From Glossina fuscipes (Eukaryota; Arthropoda; Insecta; Diptera; Glossinidae): a stretch of 64,000 bases of DNA. A program made the position numbers and the translations under genes. Below the pieces are notes generated by a model, which saw only the letters and a program-made list of their open reading frames with translations, had not been told where the DNA came from and ran no database searches. This document shows positions 1 to 11,760 of the stretch, piece by piece (position 1 is the first letter of the stretch; each line of letters starts with the position of its first letter). The stretch lies in the NCBI RefSeq assembly GCF_014805625.2, contig NW_023998426.1, forward strand, positions 682,176 to 746,175, in the 5' to 3' direction.

Positions 1-2521
1 TCTTTATACACGAGACACATGTTTTACAAAAATTTATGCAAAAAAAATATTGACTGAATGAAAAAATATTCGATTGATTACAGACTTAAAAGAGCAACTG
101 AAAAGTACAATAATCAATATTAAAAAATTCATTCATTATGAATTTATTTCGTGCTTACATCTTTTATTTTATTAAATGTACTCTATGCATAGTTCGGGGG
201 ATTCCACGTATACACGCATATAATCTACATAATCTGACTGAATTGTGAAAAATATGCCACGAAGTTACAATGTTCGTTGAGAATGAAAAAATTCATCAGA
301 AACATTCATTAAAAAAATTTATAAAAATATTTTATAGAATATTGTCGTGTAATACAAAATACTTCGTGTTAAAAGAGTATTTTTTTTCTTTTTAACTCGT
401 GTTAAATCAAATTTCGTGTAAAAAAAATTCGTATAAAATGAGAATTAGATGTAAATCAGAACAAAATGAATAAACAGATTAATGAAATTATTGTTCTCTT
501 AGGTAGCTTTTGGATTCTATCTCGAAAAAATGCCCCATCCTTTAACGCTACCCTCGAAAGAACTGATACCTGAGGTGGCGTCACAGGAATCGAAGCATTT
601 TTGGAGCAAACAATAAAGCGTCTATTAAAATCCTTGTTAATCGGCAGGACTAATGCCTGCTGAGCGGAAAGAATAGGACATTCTAGATGAGACCTGCAAA
701 GATTTCGTGAACGTGTTTTAGTATATGCGACGGACTTTCTTCATATTTAAAACGGCCTATGTTAAAACTTTTGACATATCACGCCCCCTTTTACAATTAC
801 TTCGATTATTATTAATGGTAGCACTCCTTAGTGACGGTTTTCGTCGGCTGGAATAGGCCACAACACATCATGCTCAGTTAGGCCCCTCAAATGGGGCTAC
901 CATGGATACTCAGCTTTGTATTCGATGTTAATGATACGCCTAGTTTGCATCGTGGTTACTAGGGTTTTGCATTACTAATAACACTATTCATGACTCGTAA
1001 AGGCTTAGCAGCAGTATCCTTTAAGTCAGAGAGGAAAGACAAAGTTTTCCGCAAATGAACTTGTTTTGAGCTGAACATAAGACATATTCAAAGCTTCAAG
1101 AAACTATGTTGTATTCACTTTAATCCGAGTCCGTTTGTGCGGTTGTGTACCATTTAAAGTCAGTGCTTACAAATGAAAAAGCCATAGTTTCATTCAGCTC
1201 TTCACGGCACTAGTTATGCTCTCTTTCCTAGAAAACGAACTGAGCTACTTTGCTATGTTGGGAGTTTTCACATATAAAAGTACAAGTCTGATCGTATATA
1301 TATTTTCTTCTTGATCCCTCTTACTTTTCTGATATCGGTAAAATATCTGTTCTCGGTCATATATGACTTACAATCCAATGTCGATAAAAATTGTATTTAA
1401 TAAAAACGAGAATTATTTTTTTTTTTTAGTTCAGAGAAAATCGCTAATAAATTAGCCTCAAAAGGGCACAGTTATAACTTTATATTTTGGAAGCAATCGA
1501 ATGAAAATTGAAAGATCATCGATACGGGTTAGTTTGAAAAACACCTTATACTTTCCGATAAGGCACGCACATACTAGGCTACGGCCACCCCCTTGTCTCT
1601 TTAAAAATATTTTGCTGCCTGTTACTGTGATATCCGTATAGGTGACACTCCCTGAGCAATTTGGCGTATCTGTAGCATACAATTGGCTTGATCAATTTGA
1701 ATATCTCTGCAGGCGTGGCAGAATTGCATATCAAATATAGTTCAGCGCCAGTTACTGTCTATGGTTATCCAGCAATGAAAACTCTTACAGTGTGACTCTA
1801 TGATTTATGCTCGTAACCATGACTTTTTAAGCGATTTAAAATTTCAGTGAATTTATTCGATTTACGGTGGAGAATATTTTTTTTTTTTTAAGAATAACAT
1901 AAACGTGCATGTGCAACCTCGTACAGACATTTACAATAACTAAACTAGCTTGGGAGCACGAAATAAAGCCTCATATCTTGAAAATTTATTCACGAAAAAT
2001 TAATTAATGTATTGGAAGAAACTGTACATACAAGTGGGCGTATTTTGTGAGGCACTCGAAATAAATTTGTTTTAAAGCTCTTTTACATACATATAACACA
2101 AATATTAACGCGAAAATTTCCGCAAAAGACCATTTTCTCATCTCTTTTTTTATAACATTTCATCGGCCATAACTCCAACCTACGTCAATTACTCCCAACC
2201 GATTGACGATAAGTTTGCATTACTGCTTAGCCATTTTTGCACAATGTCTAATGGTGTGCGTATAAATTATGTAAAAAAAAATGTTCTTAAAAAATCTTTC
2301 ATTTTCCTGATCACGCCGTGGAAAGTATAACTTTTTTCATAAATTCCGTTCTATATGGAGAGATATGCAGAGATAAAAATTTGTGATACGTAAGATTTTA
2401 ATCCAAGTGTCGCAAGCTTTTATGTGTAATCACATAAATGTGATTCTGCGAACTTGTTTCAATATTATTATAAAATTTTCAAAACACTGGCTACTTATTC
2501 CCCTATAAGGACAGGGATAAA
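1..2521. other. A+T-rich non-coding DNA, no gene seen
   Basis: All frames are broken by frequent stops and no protein family is recognisable. The part around 500-1450 is of higher complexity than its surroundings and may be a very old repeat, but no termini or coding motif could be found. Poly-A and poly-T runs are frequent elsewhere. Confidence 0.5.
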
Positions 2522-2546
2522 CTCTCTCTCTCTCTCTCTCTCTCAA
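2522..2546. repeat. (CT)n microsatellite
   Basis: An uninterrupted CT dinucleotide run of about 12 units, read directly. It is a pure pyrimidine tract and therefore purine-only on the other strand. Confidence 0.95.
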
Positions 2547-3877
2547 GCGCGAACCCTTTGTATATATAATTTTCAAAACAAACCATGAATAATATATTTT
2601 TTCCTAATGTTTTTCTTAATCCTCTTACATGGGAAATTTCCATTTTTTGGTCGTTACCAGTTTTGCTAATCCTCTTGGGCGCTAGTTTTCATCTCCTATT
2701 CATTATCAAAGCACTTTCATTAATCTTCGGTTGCGTAATGTGTTTTAATTTTATGACAGCGGTCAGTAAAGACCATAAATCTTTATACGCTCTTATTGTA
2801 GCCCCAGCAATTTTGGTAAATAAACAGTTTTCATGAAAATTCAGTTTATCAACTATGTGATTTTCGTAAAAGTAGATTAGTGTTTACGAACATTTTTCAA
2901 GAAAACAATTCTTCTTGAATGTAAGTTTCAAATAAAGTCAGTTTTTTTTTTAATCTTTTGAATTTTCGAACGATTTGAATCTTTCTTGTGACTTTCATGG
3001 TACAAAATACTCGTAATCGGGTTATTAGCGAAACAAACTAAACTACATAGTTGTCCTCTATGTTCATAAAAAGAAGAAAATATTCTAAAAACATTGCAGT
3101 CTTTAAGAAGTACATAAGTTTACTATAGTTTACTGTACAGTAAGATGAAATAAAACAAAGTCTCGCATGCGATTATTAAACAAGTTGTCATGATACTATT
3201 AGGATTGTCAATAAGATTATGGTAATTTTTTGGTAAAACACTATGTCGATTGAAAAAAAAAAAAAATACCGCGAGACGTTTTAGCAACTTTTGTCTATCG
3301 CTAAGTTTTACTTCCACTCTCTGCTTGATAAAAGATGACTTCAGTGCTGAACGCATAACTGCACTTTTTTGCGCCTATATATCTAATGTATGGATGTTTA
3401 GCTTCATTATGACAATTATTTGCCTTATCTCCATTATGGTTATTTTGACTATGGACATCCCAATATATTGATAGATTATCGCCTGTAAAGATTCTGCAGC
3501 ACCATCCTTCGAATTAAGCAGTGCAAGTAAAGTTTTCCGCAAATCTCAGTGCGTTGTAGCTTGGTCGTAGCAACAGTGTATAGCACCTGCGGTCGTGGAC
3601 ACAATCACTGTGGTACGGCCACTGCATACTCTTTTCTCTCTTCTTACTACTTTCTGACAATCACCGTGCTATGCTTAGTACATTATATGGCACATCTCCT
3701 AAGGGAATAGTCAGTGTTAAAGAAAAAAAAAAAAATCGCGTTTTTGGGACACAATACCGCGTATCCAAAGCTTTAAAAAATTATGTACATTCCAAAGTGT
3801 ATTATGCCATTGGACGAAACTTAACAGCTTAAGCGTTCCAAGCGTAGACAGTCACAGTTTTATTCAATACCTTATAA
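2547..3877. other. A+T-rich non-coding DNA, no gene seen
   Basis: A hydrophobic 83-codon open frame at 2585-2836 lies here, but its composition is that of T-rich DNA read in a phenylalanine/leucine/isoleucine frame, and nothing supports it as a gene. A segment at about 3480-3680 is richer in G+C and is unrecognised. Runs of A interrupt the stretch at about 3250 and 3725. Confidence 0.45.
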
Positions 3878-4160
3878 AGGGTGTTGCAAAATGTCCGGAA
3901 AATTTTTCTATTGAGGTAATGTACGTAGGATAGGGTTTTGTGGTCTGCTATCGAAATGCTGATCCCCGAAACGTGAAAGAGCACGAACAGGGAATGTTTC
4001 ATGCTGTAATTGAATTGTTTCAAGGGATGGCGGCATCTTGCTGAAAGCCACATGTCGTTCACGTCAATATCATCCAATTTGGGCAGAAAGAATAGCGTTA
4101 TTGTAGCGTGAAATCGAGCACTAGTCAATGCTTGGTCAGCCTCGTATTCGTGGAAGTATT
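3878..4160 (-). pseudogene. Tc1/mariner-type transposase remnant
   Basis: On the minus strand the catalytic-core region of a Tc1/mariner superfamily transposase can be read in pieces. One frame gives FFLPKLDDIDVNDMW. The neighbouring frame continues with FQQD, where the Asp matches the second catalytic residue of the usual WFQQDGA motif of this family. Further on the same strand come a short deletion, a match to the TIQLLHETF-type block, and SRFGDQ before a stop. The known family continues after this with a W-P-P-R-S-C-D-L-T-P block that is missing here. At least one frameshift and one small deletion make it inactive. The edge near 3878 reads 'gggtgttgcaaaatgtccgg' and could be an element end, but no matching inverted end was found to the right. 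The superfamily is fairly sure; the subfamily is not. Confidence 0.7.
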
Positions 4161-5766
4161 TTTACTAACCCCAGGATGTGAGCTATGAAATTGTTTTTTT
4201 TTTTTTTTTGTTTTTCGAACGTGTCAACACTTAACCGAACAAATGGCGGAAATTTCAAATTTTGCGTAAATTTTGAAACATACTGTAGTACCATTGACGG
4301 CCACTCTCAGGAAATAGCACGAATTTATTCAAAGCCACGCCAGCTAACATAAATAACAAGCAAAGTTTTTTTAAGGTGATAACAATCCGTATTTCGAGGT
4401 GACAATGATGATATATGTAAAAGCATTCCCCACGGCTACGAAGAACATCAACTAATTCCAGCTTTCAAAGGAATTCACACGAACGTTGACATAGGTATTG
4501 ACAGCTGAATAAAGTTTTCTTTAATAAGAAAAATTCCACTAAAATCGATTCTTATGTGTCAACAAATACCGATTTCATGTACAGAACAGATGCAGAACAG
4601 ACTGAGTTGTTCATGTGATTTCCTGCCTGATTTCAGCTTTCTTTAGAATGTATGATTAGCATATAAACGACAAGCTATGAACATTTACCTGCGAATATAT
4701 AAGAGCGGCAAGAACATTCAACCTCACTTGACATGATGATGATGGAGCGAAAGGAAAAATTGCTTTGATATAACGAAACAAAGAGAGGCCGGACAATCGG
4801 ACTATCATCGTATTGCATAAGCAACAAGTCTTCAAATAATTCCCACTGGCCGTTAAACAAAAGGATTTTAATTTCGCATGGATTTTCTAAGACAAATTAA
4901 TCGCATCGAAAGCATACCGAATTAAATGGCTGTTGGTTTCCTTTTTTCCGAGCCACGTGACGTGATTTACGATGAGAATCTTAGAGTCGTATATATTATG
5001 ATGGTTAACTATTTGTTTGCCGAAAATCTTTGGAAAAACAACAAAACATATGTTATTAGCAAAGGTATTTCAAATGTTACGTTGACTTGATTATAAATTT
5101 ATGGCTTTGTCTCCTTGGCTATCTCTATGATATTCACATATAATATTATCCTTAAGCTTACATAAGTATCTTTAAGTTATGTACTAACAAATGCAGTAAA
5201 TTGAGTTTAGATAACGAAAACTTTCCACCTTGCTTTTGTTTATTTGGGTTAATCTTATAGAGAACAACAGAGAGGGGGAGAGACAATGAAGTATTGTGTT
5301 TCCCAGGTTGTTTGAATTTCGTCGTTTTTTACGTCAGTTCATTTAATATTCACAGACAGCAATGTTGTCCACGTTAAATCTCCCAACAACCATTAAGTAA
5401 ATTATCTAATTGCATATTTATACTTCTCCGTCTTCCCCTACAAATACAAAACAAAAAACTAAATCTTTTTTCAAGCATTTGTTTTTACATCGCACAACAA
5501 TAGGGTGGAAAAAAACAGGAAACAAAAAAAAAAAAAAAAACAAACAAAAAATTGAAAAAAAAAATATATAATAATGATATACAGAATAGTCGGTCGCTGT
5601 ACCTAGTCTTTTGGGGTATGTGTGATAGGAGATAAGTGTTGTATAGTGGTTGATTTGGCTGGCATTACATTGCTATGCTATTCTTCCGCCCGCCTTGCAA
5701 ACTTTGAAACCTACTCTAGCAGTGCTCTAGTAACGATTGATAATGCAACACACTAAGCAAAGCAAA
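4161..5766. other. A+T-rich non-coding DNA, no gene seen
   Basis: No coding motif was recognised. Homopolymer runs occur at about 4194-4210 (T) and 5525-5545 (A). Short open frames on the minus strand (for example 4675-4860) have no recognisable content. Confidence 0.45.
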
Positions 5767-5925
5767 ACATTATCAGTTTCGTACACGTTACGACGGAACG
5801 TTGGTGTTTATATTCCCAGAGGTAAATTGAGAATGTAGCCAAAATACAAATTCATCCTGTACATGGGAGCAAAACAAGAAAAAAAAAATTAGCAACATTT
5901 CACTTCGTTTTTCTATTGTTGTTCT
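5767..5925 (+). repeat. Unnamed 155-bp dispersed repeat, copy 1
   Basis: This stretch recurs in the same orientation at 7199-7350. Both copies read 'cattatcagtttcgtacacg' or a close variant, then 'ttacgacggaacgttg', 'tttatattcccag', 'acaaattcatcctgt' and 'caacatttc.cttcgttttt'. Mismatches are spread along the whole length, so the duplication is not very recent. No coding sequence or terminal repeat is visible, and the flanks differ. It could be a short interspersed element or a local duplication. Confidence 0.75.
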
Positions 5926-6814
5926 AAAAAAAAAAAAGGAGAAAAAAAAAAACAAAAATGCTTTACACAACACCTCGACATAAAAAGAGACGATATGAGT
6001 TTTTCTATCGCTGTTGTTACGGTTACGCTTACATTTAGTAGTTGTGCTGATTCACTTGCAATCGCGAATACATGAATAAAATGGAAAACATATCGTAAGG
6101 ACTTATGATTGACGCCGGGGCATTTTAAGTCATAAGAAGAGTAAAATTAAAGCTTGTAGAGAAAAACCAGAAATTATCTAAGACTTACGTTAGTCTTCGA
6201 ACGACTAAAGATTCCTCTATCTTATCTAATAAATAGAATATAGACAGCAATAACATCGTTTCAAAATTTCAAACCAATGGAAGTAAAATCCTAGAAGGAA
6301 GAGCCTTTGGAAATACCTGCTGTTAGCTTATCTACTGCTACTACGGCACAATGTAAACGGATTTTTCTCAATGAGCCCAATGGAACTGAAGCTTTATACC
6401 CTTCTTCTGAATAGAATTGGTGAGATTGAAAGATTGATTTTTTTTTTTAATTTTGATGACAACTTATCTCACAAGCTAATAATCGTACTTTCTTCTGCAC
6501 ATAACCTTCAAAAGACAAAATCCAAATTTCAATTATATTTTATATTATATAATCCGTCGTTCAAGCACGAGCCATGATCATTTACTGACAAATATATTTG
6601 GACTTTTTAATTTGATACACATCTGCCTGAAGTTATGGAGTGTACCTTGTAAAAAAACATAAGGTCGCCAAGAACAATGAGGCGTAGGCTCAAAATTTTT
6701 AAACGAACACTTCACAAAATGTACAGCAAATGTTGTTGTTGTATGTCTAAAAGTCGAACAGTTCTTTTGTTATTTAAAAAAAAAGAAAAAAAATTAGGGA
6801 AAGTAGTTTTTTTT

Positions 6815-7100
6815 TTGTACTCACCACTGAAGGATAAGAAGGGCCATATTTACTTTGTCAAAACGTTTGGAAATATCAAACGGAAGCTTCAGAGATCCCA
6901 TTAAGGGCATATACCTTCTGAATAGGCATCAAATTCCAAGTCGAATTAAGCATGTCCGTCTCTCCATCTGGGTATAATGTATGGGGTAATAATCTGCTGG
7001 GCGCAAGAATCAAGCTGTCGACTTTAAATTCGGAAGAAATATGGAAAGTACCTGTGCGCAGATTCGGATTAAGAATAGGCCAAATCAGGCAAAGGACATG
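6815..7100 (+). repeat. INE-1/DINE-like repeat, diverged
   Basis: The head reads 'tcaccactgaaggataag', followed by 'atttactttgtcaaaacg' with a 'tttggaaatatc' stretch where other copies have 'ttgcaacgc', then 'gaattaagcatgtccgtct'. This is the order of blocks in the dipteran INE-1/DINE-1 repeats. The 'aaagtatatata' block has been lost. The downstream edge is uncertain. Such elements encode no protein. Confidence 0.55.
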
Positions 7101-7198
7101 GTTACAGTAACAGGTAAACGGAGATAACCTCTTTTTTTGCTGGTTCTACTCATCAACTACAGCAGATAAATCTAAAAAAATTTGAACGTATATTCTAA

Positions 7199-7350
7199 AG
7201 CATTATCAGTTTTGCACACGTTACGATGGAACGTTGATGTTTATATTCCCAGAAGAAAGCAGAGAATGCAGCCAAATTACAAATTCATCCTGTGTATGGA
7301 AGCGAAATAAGAAAAAAAATTTGCAACATTTCGCTTCGTTTTTCTATACC
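7199..7350 (+). repeat. Unnamed 155-bp dispersed repeat, copy 2
   Basis: Direct-orientation partner of the sequence at 5767-5925, starting 1,432 bp downstream of it. It shares 'gttacgatggaacgttg', 'tttatattcccagaag', 'gcagccaaattacaaattc' and 'gcaacatttcgcttcg' with the first copy, allowing for substitutions. The match stops at about 7350. Confidence 0.75.
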
Positions 7351-8900
7351 TATTTTTTGTTATACAAAAATTAGGAAAAATTGACCATGCCTACTCAGTA
7401 TGACAATGTATGAATATTTAATTTTTTCAATACCTTTATAACGCGCATGCTCCACTTCGGAATTAATCTAAACATATCCATGAGTTTATTTGTGCATCTG
7501 TCGATCTGCGCAACTGTACAGTACCCGTGATAAACAATCTCCTGTTTGTAAAAATGATACCGCTTACGAATTTGTAAAATTTGAAATTGAAAATGACCCT
7601 AATTTAATCCCAAAAGGGCGAAATTTTTCAAAGGGCTCGTTTACAACGCTCACAAGCCTATAAAGCAGAAACTAAGTCTCCCATACGAGCTATTGTCATT
7701 TCTGATCGGTGTTGTTATGTCATCTTTGCCTATAGCATAAGAACTAATCAGACGAAATAGCAGCTAAATATAAGTGTGAGTTTGCTTCCTCTTGCGATAT
7801 CGCAATCATGCACTACATAGAATATTCTACTACTTGCGGAGTGTGGACCTTTGAGTTTAAGTAGCGTTTCCATTCTGCTCTTCCAAGTGCATTGCTTTTT
7901 TTAAACAGTTGTTTCCACGGCACTGAATTCATATTCTCTCAGAAAGACCATAAACATAGCGATGGAGGATATTTTGAACCGTTTGCTACTTCATTTGATT
8001 CTTAATGAAAATCAATGCTGGAAGAGCAAGGTTTAGTGTTTATCATCTTAATATGCTTATTTCACATCAGAGAGTTCAGGCCGTTAGTCAGTATCAATAC
8101 CGAACTTCACTGGTTGATCGCTTATGTTTCACTGACTTAAATAAAAATGTAAACACCGATGACACGACCTTTAGGCTTTAAAATGCTAAAGAACTCGATT
8201 ACCGACTTAAGTAAAAGAGAAGTAAAATAAAGCTGCTTAGTTACTGTTGATGGCCAAGGTATTAGTAAAAATCATGAACAATGCAATCATTGAAAAGTTG
8301 TCTTAAAATGCGAAACGGTTTTTCTAGGCGTCAGGATAAGATCCGTAGTTTTTAGCGAAATGTTCAAAAGGGTTTTGCAAACTTTTGATTGGATTGGAAA
8401 GATGACAGCTGCTACAAAGCACCGCCTACAAACTCTTATCTAAATGTCGATGTACAGAGTCCATAATTATTTCCATGTTATATAAGAGATAACAAGAAAT
8501 ATCTATCGTTTGACAAGAGAAACGCGGTCGTAAATACGCTACAAGGTCAAGCAGTTTCTTTCAACTTCAAACTTCCTAAGACTAAGAAATAAAGAGAAAA
8601 TTTGTCCGCGATGCCTTGTCGTATGGAGGTGAAAGAAAAACATCGCAAATGACATAACCGCACATATGGTTCTATTAAAAAAAATTTATGGAACGATTTT
8701 TTCAATTTTGGTCTTCAAAAACAACAACACTTTTAAGACAAACTCTTATATATCATTAGTTGGCTTAGTCGCGCCCTCACAATTACGAAGGAGTCTCCAA
8801 GTTTCGGCCAATGCTTGGCGTAGTTCTTTGATTGTTATTCACATCACCTTGAAGACTCCTTATGAGGATTTCTTGCAACTAAAAGGACTATAAAAGTTTA
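7351..8900. other. Non-coding DNA, no gene seen
   Basis: No protein domain, RNA gene or element end could be supported. A minus-strand segment at about 8740-8870 has a short frame faintly like the end of a Tc1 transposase, but it is too short to call. Confidence 0.4.
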
Positions 8901-10930
8901 TTACATTCCCCTTAGGGGAAGTTTCTTCTTTGTTTTTTTTTTTTTTTTCGAATCCATTTAAAATATTGCATACGTAGACAACATAAAACATTTGCACATT
9001 CACACCCAAATACGCTCCAGCAACACATACGCACCTATCAATAATAATCATGATAATAATAATAATAATGATAATGTTAACGATGACAACGAAAATGATG
9101 ATAATGATCATATCGGGAATTCCCATTGTCTGAATGTATGGATGGGCGGGCGTGCGTCTGTGTGTTTCCGCGTTATGAAAGCTCTTAAAGTTAAATTGTA
9201 TCACTGAAAGCGCAATTATAATAAAAAAAGAGAGAAAACAAAAAAAAAAAAAAAAAACGAACAAAGCAAAGCAAATCCTCCTGAAACTTTTTATAGCCAC
9301 ACACGCGTGCATACATACATATTTATATATATATACTTACTTACTTACGTACGTACAACGTACCTATAGCGAAACGGATACAACTTGTACGTTAAGCGGA
9401 AAATAATTTGCTCTCTTCTCTGTCTGCGTATAGAATAGATATAAAGAAAAGAATGAATGAAGAGATGAAAGCGCAAAAGTGTGTAAGAAAATCCTCCATG
9501 CTTAAGGAACTACATCTGTGTTAAATGTGTAGAATGTGTAAATAAGCAAAATAGCATATATATATATATATATATGTATATAGTATCGTTAAGCATATGT
9601 AAGCATCCATATGCTTATGTAATAGCAGTTGGCAAGTGCATGTAAAAGTTCCGTTTCCCTTTATTAACATTTTCAAAGTACATTAACACATATTACAATA
9701 CTCTTATAAATACATATAAACACCCAACAACAATACATATACAATTACGTATGTCTAGAAGTCGACAAATTTCGTTTCACTCACTTTGTTAATACTATGA
9801 AAACTACTATGAAAGCTATATGTGAAGGCTAAATATTGCATATTTGCAAGTGCAAGTTTGTTGTATGTCTTATGTAAGCTTTTTTTCTTTACATCTTTGT
9901 ATGAACGAATAATTTAACATAATCTGCTTTTTACTTCAAAATTATTGACAAGAAGAGAAAAACAAAAAAAAAACCCCTTGTAGAGAGAGATATTTACTTA
10001 AGTTTCTTAGTTTTGTGAAATTGTGAAGTTTTCTTATTTCAATTTGCTTTTCTCTCTTTTTTCTTCTTTTTCATTTATCTTCTTTCTTTTTTTTTTTTTT
10101 GTACCTCTTTGTCCTTCGATTGTTCAAGTTGTTCTGACCCTTGAGATTGTACGAATATGTATAGTTTTGTATTAATAATACTCATATGTGATATTCTGAA
10201 TAACTTTTTCTTTTTCTTACCGACGCATCTGTGCGCTTGTATTACTTAAGAAAAAAAAAGCAAAAAAAAAAAACTTAAAGAGAAAAAGTTTGATGAAAAG
10301 AAGTTTTTAAAAAAAGAAAATCAACAACAAAATGTTGTTTTTTTTCTTTTTTTTTTAGTTTAGTTCTTTTTATAGTACTTGTGAAATTTCTTCCTTTAAG
10401 TACGTACGTAAAGTTAATGTAACAAATGAAAACCAATAACTTTACGACAAATTTTTTTTTCTTTTCGTTGATTTTTAATAGAAAACTGTAAAAATCGCTT
10501 ACTATCCCATACTGTCCATATATAATGCACACATAATCATGTTTGGGAAAAAAGTCATCAACGCATATACATACACTACACATACATATGCAGAAAGAGT
10601 AAAAACAGAGTAGTATATAAAAACAAGTATTTTATCTTATGAGGGATTTATTTCATTCCGTCAAGGGGCGATGAATATGGAAATAATGATAAAACTGTCT
10701 CGAAAACAACAACAAGGAGAAATAAGAAAGAAAGATTTCTACTTTTTTTTTATTATCTAGTTTGCTAAACTGAATATTGTCTTGTGCTTAAAGAGAGATA
10801 TACGTTCTTTTTAAATCATTTCTCAACAATTGCTGAAAGAAAGACATTTATTTATGTAATTACATTAAGATTGAAATCATAAAGACTTTAGGGCATATTG
10901 CCTTAAAGAGAGGATTATCATGTTATAATA
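8901..10930. other. Low-complexity, microsatellite-dense block
   Basis: The block is built of long A and T runs (for example about 8934-8949, 9240-9257 and 10081-10100), AAT/GAT-type repeats at about 9038-9113, tetranucleotide-like 'acttacttacttacgtacg' near 9337, a TA run at 9556-9575 and many short AT-rich strings. No transposon motif is recognisable. This texture is common in dipteran introns and UTRs, but no splice or polyadenylation arrangement supports a specific gene. Confidence 0.55.
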
Positions 10931-11181
10931 TACTTGGGCAAGGCAACCTGCATAATATGGTTTAGTTTCTTATCCGCAAAACAAAAATGTCTTTGCAATG
11001 ATTTTATAGTGCCAACAAACCTTGCATATGCGATTAAAATATATTGTCCGGCGTTGCCTGCTTGTTGGGACATTTTTCTGTTTCACCTTTTCACCCTTTT
11101 AGGCTTTATTTTCTTCTATAAATTTAGTTAAGTCACAATTTTTGAGTTGTAAAGTTAATATTTGCACGAATTTACTGGAGA

Positions 11182-11184
<3 letters not shown>

Positions 11185-11213
<29 letters not shown>
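11185..11213. repeat. (AG)n microsatellite
   Basis: An uninterrupted AG run of about 14 units, read directly. It is the complementary composition of the CT run at 2522-2546. Confidence 0.95.
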
Positions 11214-11217
<4 letters not shown>

Positions 11218-11424
11218 TTTAACGCTAAACTAAACTAAAGCTATCTCTTCAATCTGTTGTTGGCTTTCAATTCTGGGTATGCCGAGTCGCACTGGTCAAT
11301 GAACCAAACGATATCTTTCTGAATTTGTGCTTATGACTGCCTTTATATGTTATGTGTCTGCCGGAGTTGATTTTCCAGAAGTCTGACCTTAGACTTTTTA
11401 AATAAGTAAGGTACCACGGTGGTC

Positions 11425-11700
11425 AGGCTGTCCGGATGTTCCCCCGCTGCGGGGAATTGCTGGCTGCAGTTTTTGCTGCAGCAGAATCCCCATGGTGTTG
11501 GTCCTCTGCCTGATTGCTGGGACGGCTCTTAGAAGAGTTTCGTGGTGGCTGTGGTTGCCCCAAACACATCGCGGAAACACTAAATATGGCAAGCCATAAA
11601 CATGCTCTTGCTCTGGAGCTGCTCCCTGTGGGGCGTATGAGTGACGTAGCAGCAGGCACCTGCGTAAACCCCTCTGAAACACTTCTTCTGTCGGAGTATG
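11425..11700 (-). other. G+C-rich island with open frames on both strands
   Basis: This short stretch is clearly richer in G+C than anything nearby. Two frames are open across it on the minus strand and one on the plus strand. One minus frame contains a hydrophobic stretch (ACLWLAIFSVSAMCLG) followed by a Pro/Ser/Gln-rich tail, resembling a secretory signal, but it lacks a well-placed ATG and ends at a TGA near 11423. A 'tttacgcag|gtg' just upstream on that strand could be a splice acceptor, and 'accgtg|gtacctta' near 11410 a donor. No family is recognised. It may be a fragment of an unrecognised element or an isolated exon; neither is established. Confidence 0.3.
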
Positions 11701-11760
11701 TAAAACATTACCCATTATCTCTCCTAATTCTTTTGCGTATTGCAAGCAACAAATTTTAGT

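Noticed and set aside
2585..2836. Hydrophobic 83-codon frame that could be read as a membrane protein
   Set aside because: T-rich DNA gives such frames by composition alone. There is no homology or gene context.
8740..8870. Minus-strand string IKELRQALAETW, faintly like the end of a Tc1 transposase
   Set aside because: Only about a dozen residues, no catalytic block and no termini. Too little to call.
8860..9312. 150-codon minus-strand frame, rich in Ile, Val and Phe
   Set aside because: It is a translation of AAT/GAT repeats and an A run; the protein is low-complexity throughout.
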